DNA of 64,000 nt from Helichrysum umbraculigerum (lineage: Eukaryota; Streptophyta; Magnoliopsida; Asterales; Asteraceae): NCBI GenBank assembly GCA_949592205.1, contig CATIUR010000001.1, positions 75,613,059 through 75,677,058 on the forward strand. Reading direction: 5' to 3'. Shown one piece after another: positions 57,418 to 64,000 of this stretch (its first letter is position 1; the number at the start of each line of letters is the position of its first letter). The position numbers and the translations under genes are program-made. The notes below the pieces were generated by a model. That model saw only the letters and a list, made by a program, of their open reading frames with translations, was not told the origin of the DNA and did no database searches.

Positions 57418-58392
57418 ATGCCTCCTAGACAACAAACTTTCACTCAAGCTGAGCGTGACCAAATCATTAATCAAGCAGTGGCTGAGGCTCTAGCTACTCG
57501 GAACCAAACAAGGCCCTGCACCTTTAGGGATTTCCTGAGGTGCGCACCACCAAACTTCGTCGGAACTGAAGGAGCTGTTGGATTAATCCAATGGTTCGAG
57601 AGAATGGAATCTATATTCCGCGTTAGCGACTGTTCCAATGACTGCAAAGTCATGTATGCCACATACACCCTCAAGGATGATGCTTCTACCTGGTGGAATT
57701 TCTATACCCGAGCTGTAGGGGCTGACACAGCACATGCACTCCCGTGGGAGGAACTGAAGCGAATCATGAGGGACAAGTATTGCCCCATTCAGGAACTTTA
57801 CAAACTCGAGAACGAACTTTGGTACCTCACCGTAAAAGACAACGACATCGAAACATACACCAACCGTTTCCATCAACTATCACACCTGTGCCCAAATATA
57901 GTAAACCCTGAGAACCGACGAATAGAAAAGTACATCGGCGGACTTCCGTCATCAATCGAGGGAATGGTCACCGCCTCTAAACCCACTACTATACAAGAGG
58001 CCGAACTTATGGCCCACAGACTCATGGCACAGGTGGTTCGACGCGAAGCACGTGCAGCTGAAAACAACCAAGGAAAATGGAACGGAGATTCCAGTACCCG
58101 TCGTAACCCAACATATCAACCCAAACCCTTAAGGACCTATGCCCCCGAACACAACGAGAAACGAGGCTATGCAGGAAATAAGCCATTTTGCCACGGTTGC
58201 AACCGCCACCATGTTGGTTCATGCGGTCCGCCCTGCGGAAGATGCCAACGATTTGGACACAAAATCTGGGATTGCAGAGTTCCCACCAATCCCGACTCAC
58301 AAAGGGTTTGCTTTAAATGCAAGGAACCTGGACACTATAAGCAGGATTGCCCAAAACGGAAGCGTAAGCTTCAACAAATCGGTTCCGAGTGA
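57418..58392 (+). CDS. gag: E gag
   Basis: ATG 57418 (MPPRQQTFTQAERDQI) is preferred over the slightly longer open frame from 57391 because the gag of B opens the same way. It is 324 codons. The retrotransposon gag domain covers about residues 30-200 (NFVGTEGAVGLIQWFERM, ASTWWNFYTRAVG, YTNRFHQLSHLCP). Two CCHC knuckles are CGRCQRFGHKIWDC and CFKCKEPGHYKQDC (about residues 274-312), followed by a basic end (KRKRKLQQIG). The ORF stops just after the knuckles, and no protease or pol follows. It is intact, so this copy could supply its own gag while needing pol from a relative. Confidence 0.92.
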   Translation: MPPRQQTFTQAERDQIINQAVAEALATRNQTRPCTFRDFLRCAPPNFVGTEGAVGLIQWFERMESIFRVSDCSNDCKVMYATYTLKDDASTWWNFYTRAVGADTAHALPWEELKRIMRDKYCPIQELYKLENELWYLTVKDNDIETYTNRFHQLSHLCPNIVNPENRRIEKYIGGLPSSIEGMVTASKPTTIQEAELMAHRLMAQVVRREARAAENNQGKWNGDSSTRRNPTYQPKPLRTYAPEHNEKRGYAGNKPFCHGCNRHHVGSCGPPCGRCQRFGHKIWDCRVPTNPDSQRVCFKCKEPGHYKQDCPKRKRKLQQIGSE

Positions 58393-58912
58393 ACCATACC
58401 ACTTTCCAACAATAATGTAAGTACAACCTCCCTCGCAAATCATAACCCTTCACTTCTGGTTTACACTGAATGTGTACTTTTCATTTCCGATATCAATTTT
58501 ATCAATTTAATGCTAGATGCACCATAGGGCTAGTTGCCTTAGACCACGTAAAACTAAAAGTTTGCTTTCAGCAGACAAATAGATAGAACACTCACCCACC
58601 ACTGGTCCTGATAGGACTATTCACTAAACGGTCACTATGTGACAACCATCTAGTCCCGAATGGACTATGATGTCAACGATTACCTAGTAACCACGAAATA
58701 ATCATACTCCAAACTAACGATACGGTCAGAAGGTGACTACAACGATAAACCACGACTCAGTCAGGGATTGACTGCCATTCAACTCCATTATAAGGCATGA
58801 TATGTCTGCAATCTTTTCGACAAATACCTCGTTCGTGCATTGCTCCCCAGACCACGCGCGACCCCGACCTCATTTTAAATTTCGGGACAAAATTTTCATA
58901 ACAGGGGGAGAA
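58393..58912 (+). other. E 3' non-coding region with hairpins and PPT
   Basis: 520 bp without ORFs. Hairpins: GTCCT-gat-AGGAC (58605-58617), GTCAC-tat-GTGAC (58631-58643), TAGTCC-cgaat-GGACTA (58651-58667), TTAC-cta-GTAA (58680-58690) and CAGTCA-gggat-TGACTG (58758-58774). The end TTTCGGGACAAAATTTTCAT and purine tract (58901-58912) resemble the end of B. Confidence 0.8.
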
Positions 58913-61900
58913 TGTAACACCTGGTCAAAAAGTCAACTTGCGCGTCTAATTTAAACTTTTTATAATTGTATTATTATATACAATTATAACTCAGCGAGCG
59001 AAAACTTTACATTTTATATAATGAATAGTGATTATGTAATAATCACAAATAAATCCATTTGAAGTCACGTTATATTCTTAAATCGAGTAAAACAAATTTT
59101 GATTTAATTAATTATTAACCGGAAGAACGGAAATAGAAATTTAAAATTATTAAATTTATATATATTATTCGGGTACAAAATGCGGGTATTTTACACTGCA
59201 AAATAGGAATGAAGTGGGGGAAACTCCTCCCCTCTCTCTTTGGATCAGCCACCCAACCCCCCCAAACCCCTCCCTCATTCTTTCATTTCTTTCATTTCAT
59301 TTCACACACCTCACCTAAAACTCTCTCTAAAAATTTTACCCAATTTCGGATCTTCAAATCGACCCACGAAAATTTACATTTTCGGAATCACCAACAAGAG
59401 AGGAGCAACATTAACAAAGGCCACACCTTCGTTTTCTTCCTCGTTTGGCCTCGATTCGCAATTGTAAGAAATTTCTAAATCTTTAGATCTAATCATTTTG
59501 GGGTAATGTTTGGGTGTAATAATGCTTACACAACTTAGTTATAACCTAAACAACAAAGAAAACATGATTTTACAGCTTGAAAATACGTTAGATTTGCGAT
59601 TTTGATCGGAAAAACGCGACAGCCGCGAGTTTCTGGGCTGGTGTTCATCCATGCGACACAACGCTTGTGTCGCATGTTGTGTCGCAAAATTCCATTTGTG
59701 TCGTATCTTATGTCGCATAAACTACCCATGCGACACAACGCTTGTGTCGTACTCTATGTCGCACCTTGTGTCGTATTTCCATACGACACAACCCTTATGT
59801 CGCTATTGGTTTAGCATCGCAAGCTTTTGCGACACAACCACTGTGTCGCAGAGCTCTTGTGTCGCACTCCATGCGACACAACCCTTGTGTCGCATGACAC
59901 GTTTTTGTGTCGCATGTTATGTCGCAGAAAACAGAAAGTTTAAAAACTCACATTTCCACTAAGTGTCGAGACCCTAAATTTTATCACTTGATTTCACCCA
60001 ATTTCAAGTCCAGATGCGTTTTTCCTTAAAGCAATATAGTAGAAATAAAAATTTTCCAAGCTGACCTGGCAGCTCGACCCCAGCCAGGGGCTCTGCCCCT
60101 TGGACCCCGCCAGGGGCTGCCGCCCCTTGGACCCCGCTAACCAGGGGCGCTGCCCCCGGACCCCCGTACACCATTCCCAGACTTCAACAACAAATGCATA
60201 CATGAACAACTCGCTTAGACAAACTGATTTGTCTCATACTTATATAACCTCACGTGTTTAGGACCCTAGAAGGTTACCATTCGGACGTCGCGCGTATCAT
60301 CGTATCGCTAACAACTCACAGGTGAGTTTCATAGCCCCACTCTTTCAACTGTTTTACTGTTTTCGGGGTGAAACACATGCTCAATAACTGCTTTTGAATT
60401 ATATTAATAATCTTTTATAATTCACAATTATCTTTATTACTGCATGTAATACGAAATGTGTAATACTTAGGAATTACACCCTTAACATTGTTTTAGAACA
60501 ATACCAGTGCCCAACCTAGATAGGTTGCAGTTACACCCTGTTAGATTATTGGAAAACGAATACCAACGCATAACTGATGTAGTTATCACAATCTTTTTGC
60601 TATATTGTCACGGGACAATATCATTGAATATATTAGAACTAGTTAGTTCTACTTACACTAGACAACATATATACTATTACTAGTTTTTGTTATTCTTTAG
60701 GAACTAAAACTGTCGATACTCCCCGTTATAACTAGAACGGGAACTGGACTTAGGTGAACATTTCCCTGAGACTCCGATACATATACTTGCTAGGCTTTAG
60801 GCTAGGAGTATACAATATTATCATACATTAATACAGATTCCGCATATCAATACAACTCAACTGGTGACGACTCTGGCTCAGGATGTAATCCAACCAGGGA
60901 TGGTCCCCCGGCTCAGGATGTAATCCAACCGTGTGGGGGTGTCACCTGATGAATATCTACATACAATTATACGATCTACTCAGTCGGGCAGTCGTGGTAC
61001 TGCTGACTTAAACATTATTTGCAAAAACAACGCCAGAATGGCACTCTCATATTTTCACTCATGACTAGCTATCATGACGATGCCACGGTAAAGTGGGCAC
61101 AAAACGATGCCACGGTATTGCAGTGGGCACAAGTACGATATCGTGGTAAAGCGATACACTCGATGTGGCACGGGCTTATGCGCCGTGATCCGCACTTACC
61201 TACAATCAATGGATCAGCGAGTTATACTCGGGGTTCACAAGAAGAACGGGTCGGTGGAGTTTCCACGCGAGGCCGTTAGCTTACTTCAATCAGATGGTTG
61301 CTGCTTGCACCATATTTCACATAATCAATATAGATCTGCGGATCTACAATCAGATGGTTGCTGCTTGCATCATAATTCACAAAATCCAACATAGTTCTGC
61401 GGAACTACAATTATTTGTTATATTACTACGCAGCCATACAAGTACTCAATGGTTATAAGGCATGTATTGCCTCACGTTATAGACACAACTACTACCTGAT
61501 AGGTATTCAAGGCATGGATTGCCAAACATATATATGTACTTAGGTACATGACTCGAACACTTAGATATGAGATACCTCGATTTGACGTGTACACATTTGG
61601 TGCTGCAAAACTTCAAAATAAAACGTATCAAGATGACTGAAATTGAAACTACTTTTCAAAACTTACAGGGTTTTATTATATCATGATTTCAACTAACAAA
61701 CCTATGAACTCACCAGCTTTATAGCTAACCTGTTTTAGCATGTGTTCTCAGGTGCCCAGCAGGATTAGGATTTCTACAAGATTATGCTAGCTCGAGTCGC
61801 ATGATTTCAAACATTTGGGACAACTCTGCATTTACTTTTATATTCTCAAATTATGTATTTGAAATTCCTATTAAACTTATAACGTTGTAAACGTTCTATT

Positions 61901-62027
61901 TGGTAAATGTATAATTATTTCCAAACGTCTCATTTAGAGTCGTTCATTATGTACCTTATGTTGTGATATTTGATTTAGTAACACCCGACCCGACAGCTTC
62001 CGCAAACCGAAATTTGAGGGTGTTACA
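58913..62027 (+). repeat. E 3' LTR
   Basis: 3115 bp, near-identical to the 5' LTR, including all arrays and small ORFs, followed by the GATAC duplication. Confidence 0.95.
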
Positions 62028-62032
62028 GATAC

Positions 62033-64000
62033 GGCCAAGCCCAGCCGTATACGTCCAAGACCTGACCGTATACGGCCAATCTTGGGCGTATACGGCCTGA
62101 TGCCAGCCGTATACGGCCAATCTTCCCCGTATCCGGCCTTGTCCCTCCCCCGTTACGGCCAATCTCTCCCGTATACGCCCAAACTCAACCGTATCGTGTG
62201 TTTTGGTCATCCAAGATATGATTTTGATACGGTTGAGAAATACGGTTGAGATTTTGGAGGTGGAAATATGGTTGAGGAATACGGTTGAGCCAAATCTATA
62301 AATACCAACCACCACCTCCTCATTTCACACACTTCATTCATCATTCATCCAATTCTCTTCTCACTTTCACACTTCTCTTTTATTTTATTTTTTGTTTTTA
62401 TTTTTAGCTTGTAGTTTTGGTTTCTCTCTCTAGAGTTTTCTCTCTCTAGAGAGAAGTAGATAGTTAGTTAGTTAGAGGTAGAGAGAGAAAAGCAAGGCGT
62501 TGTAATCACGGTGTAAAAGCATTCTTGGTGCAAAACTACGCGTTTCTCAATATTACTCTGCTCAAATTTCCGGTGATATCTATCCTCTCATACTTATACT
62601 ATGTTTGAATTATTTCTGCTTATTTGTATGATGTGTGCTATGTGTATTGCCATGATTACTGAGTAGTGTACTATTGCGGTTGTTGAAATGAAGATAATTG
62701 GACGTTGGGATGATGTTAAATTAATCTTTATTTAAAATATGTGATTAGGAATTATTAAACTTTATTATGTTCAAACTTATCATGCATCTAGACTTAGTTA
62801 TGGATCACCCTTTCCAGTCCTTCGCGTGACTGCTACTTAGGTTTAGAAACTGATCACCTCTAGATACGGTAGTATGTTATATGTGTTATCGTACGAAGCC
62901 GTGTCTGTTACTGTAATTCGGCTGAAGTACTGGGTATAGCGATGGAAACACCACTGGTGGAGTACAACCGTGGAAGCCTGAGAAAAAGCCGTTGGTACCA
63001 TCACTGTGGACTACCTAGAAACCCTAGAATATGGTCTAGACATCATAAAGCTGTGGAAATGCCAAGTACACTGTAGGCCTACCTCTGGTCACGAACACGC
63101 TGTGGAAATACAGTAACTAAAGTACACCGTGTCTATAGTTAGAATTGGTTAACATGTGGAAAAATAGTTATACGCGGTGAAATCAATTCTGGTTATGAAC
63201 GCCGTGGAAATGCTGTAAGCATTGTACACTGTAATAGTATCCAGAATTGGTTGAACTGTGGGACTGTTGGAGTACACGGTAGACTGATCCCCGATTATAC
63301 GGCATTGTGGAAAATGGTGACAGTACTGTACACCGTAATAGTACTCAGGGTTAGCAACTGCTGTGGAAAACTGCACTGTACCCCGTTAAGTGTGTCTAGG
63401 GACGAATGACTGATCGCAAAGGAGAGTTCTAGATCATGACAGAAGTAATTAAGCTTATAAAACCTTAGGCATGAGTTTAGAGATGAAAGTCAAGCTCAGC
63501 AGTGGTTCAAGATTCTTAAAACCCCTAGACTCTACAAAACTGATAGTTTGAAATAATAGGTTTATAATTAGTACTTGGTTAAATAATAGCAGTTGTAGTT
63601 CGGTGTTAAGAAAGGTCGGAATGACCCAATGGGCAGCCTGTCACCTTATTCCTGCACCCTTCAAGGGTCGCTGTCTCTACAAAGACATGTGTGGGGGGTC
63701 GGATAGTCTGTTCTGATCAGAATCACGATAACCTAGGTACTCAGTGACATACTTATGTAGGTCTGACCGAAACAAGTAGGGTCCTAGCGTTTACACCTGT
63801 AATGCATCTGTCTGTTAATTAATTAAGTCCCTAATCACCTTTATAATAAACATCATCCCAACAACTGATTATTGAAACTTCAACAGCCGCATTCTCTATC
63901 TATCTAGCTAATTACCGATTCTCATCTCTATTTTACTTTTCTGCATTTAGTTAATTAATTTACTAGAAAACCAAACAAACAAAATCTACCTATCTACACA
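62033..64000 (+). repeat. H 3' LTR, second part (after E)
   Basis: Matches about 39703-41670 of the 5' LTR, including the rest of the CCGTATACGG array, CTATAAATACC near 62296, and the minisatellite at about 62945-63395. Roughly 270 bp of the LTR are missing at the window edge. Confidence 0.9.

Larger units (their letters stand above)
52632..62027 (+). mobile_element. Element E: gag-only Gypsy (Tekay-like) retrotransposon
   Basis: 3115-bp LTRs (52632-55746 and 58913-62027) begin TGTAACACC and end GGGTGTTACA. They are flanked by GATAC (52627-52631 and 62028-62032). The primer site is TGGTATCAGAGCC at 55750; the purine tract is CAGGGGGAGAA. The only coding sequence is gag. About five differences separate the LTRs by eye, making it the youngest insertion in the window. 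The gag, leader and LTR ends tie it to the group of B. Confidence 0.95.
39314..64000 (+). mobile_element. Element H: Athila-like retrotransposon without pol, with E and F nested inside
   Basis: The 5' LTR starts TGATAACACG at 39314 and its copy starts at 52244. A tRNA-Asp-type primer site follows the 5' LTR. The internal region (41941-52243, less F) holds two ORFs, neither with protease, RT, RNase H or integrase signatures. F interrupts the second ORF and E interrupts the 3' LTR. The right end and the target duplication are beyond the window (the five bases before 39314 are AGATT). Confidence 0.88.

Overview
The window contains only transposable elements. It is a nest of at least nine LTR retrotransposon units inserted into one another, and I see no convincing host gene, tRNA, rRNA or CRISPR. 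It comes from a seed-plant nuclear genome: there are Athila-like, chromovirus (Tekay/Del-like) and SIRE/Maximus-like elements, and most use the plant initiator-tRNA-Met primer site. The long ORF downstream of the Copia pol is of a kind I recall as common in Asteraceae, so a daisy-family genome is my best guess (inference).

Layout. A (1-2546) is the right part of a Gypsy LTR. I (2547-5985) is a fragment of an Athila-like element with a decayed ORF. I is cut by J, an Athila-type element on the minus strand (LTR 5986-6240 plus 33979-35173, 3' non-coding 35174-36613, pol 36614-39313). J is cut by C (6241-33973, minus), a SIRE-like Copia element with identical-length 689-bp LTRs and GTTTT target duplications. 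C is cut by D (7232-12825, minus, gag-only Copia, TSD TGTAC) and by B (22613-32850, plus, complete Tekay-like Gypsy with 2350-bp LTRs, TSD AAACC). J is also cut by H (39314 to beyond the window end, plus), an Athila-like element without pol that carries an intact 483-codon ORF of unknown function. H is cut by F (46698-49400, minus, non-coding Copia-type, TSD CACTT) and by E (52632-62027, plus, gag-only Gypsy with 3115-bp LTRs, TSD GATAC). Insertion order follows: I, then J, then C and H, then B and D inside C, and F and E inside H.

Working parts. B has the most complete coding capacity (gag, protease, RT, RNase H and integrase in one 1397-codon ORF, with the chromodomain tail behind stops). 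C keeps a long integrase/RT/RNase H ORF but its gag and env-like ORF are broken. D, E, F and H lack pol and would depend on related elements for mobilisation.

The most unusual content is non-coding. (1) A 21-bp palindrome, GCGACAC-N7-GTGTCGC, occurs in arrays in three Gypsy LTR families and in the Copia element D. (2) Other families carry their own palindromes just upstream of TATA (CCGTATACGG in H, CCAACC-N3-GGTTGG in J), and C and F share a CAGTKNTAAC array. (3) E and A contain runs of short perfect hairpins whose stems differ from unit to unit but stay self-complementary. (4) D (Copia) and J (Gypsy) share a homologous 3' non-coding module. (5) Three diverged Gypsy LTRs keep the same two splice-donor/acceptor pairs, with the palindromes inside the first predicted intron.
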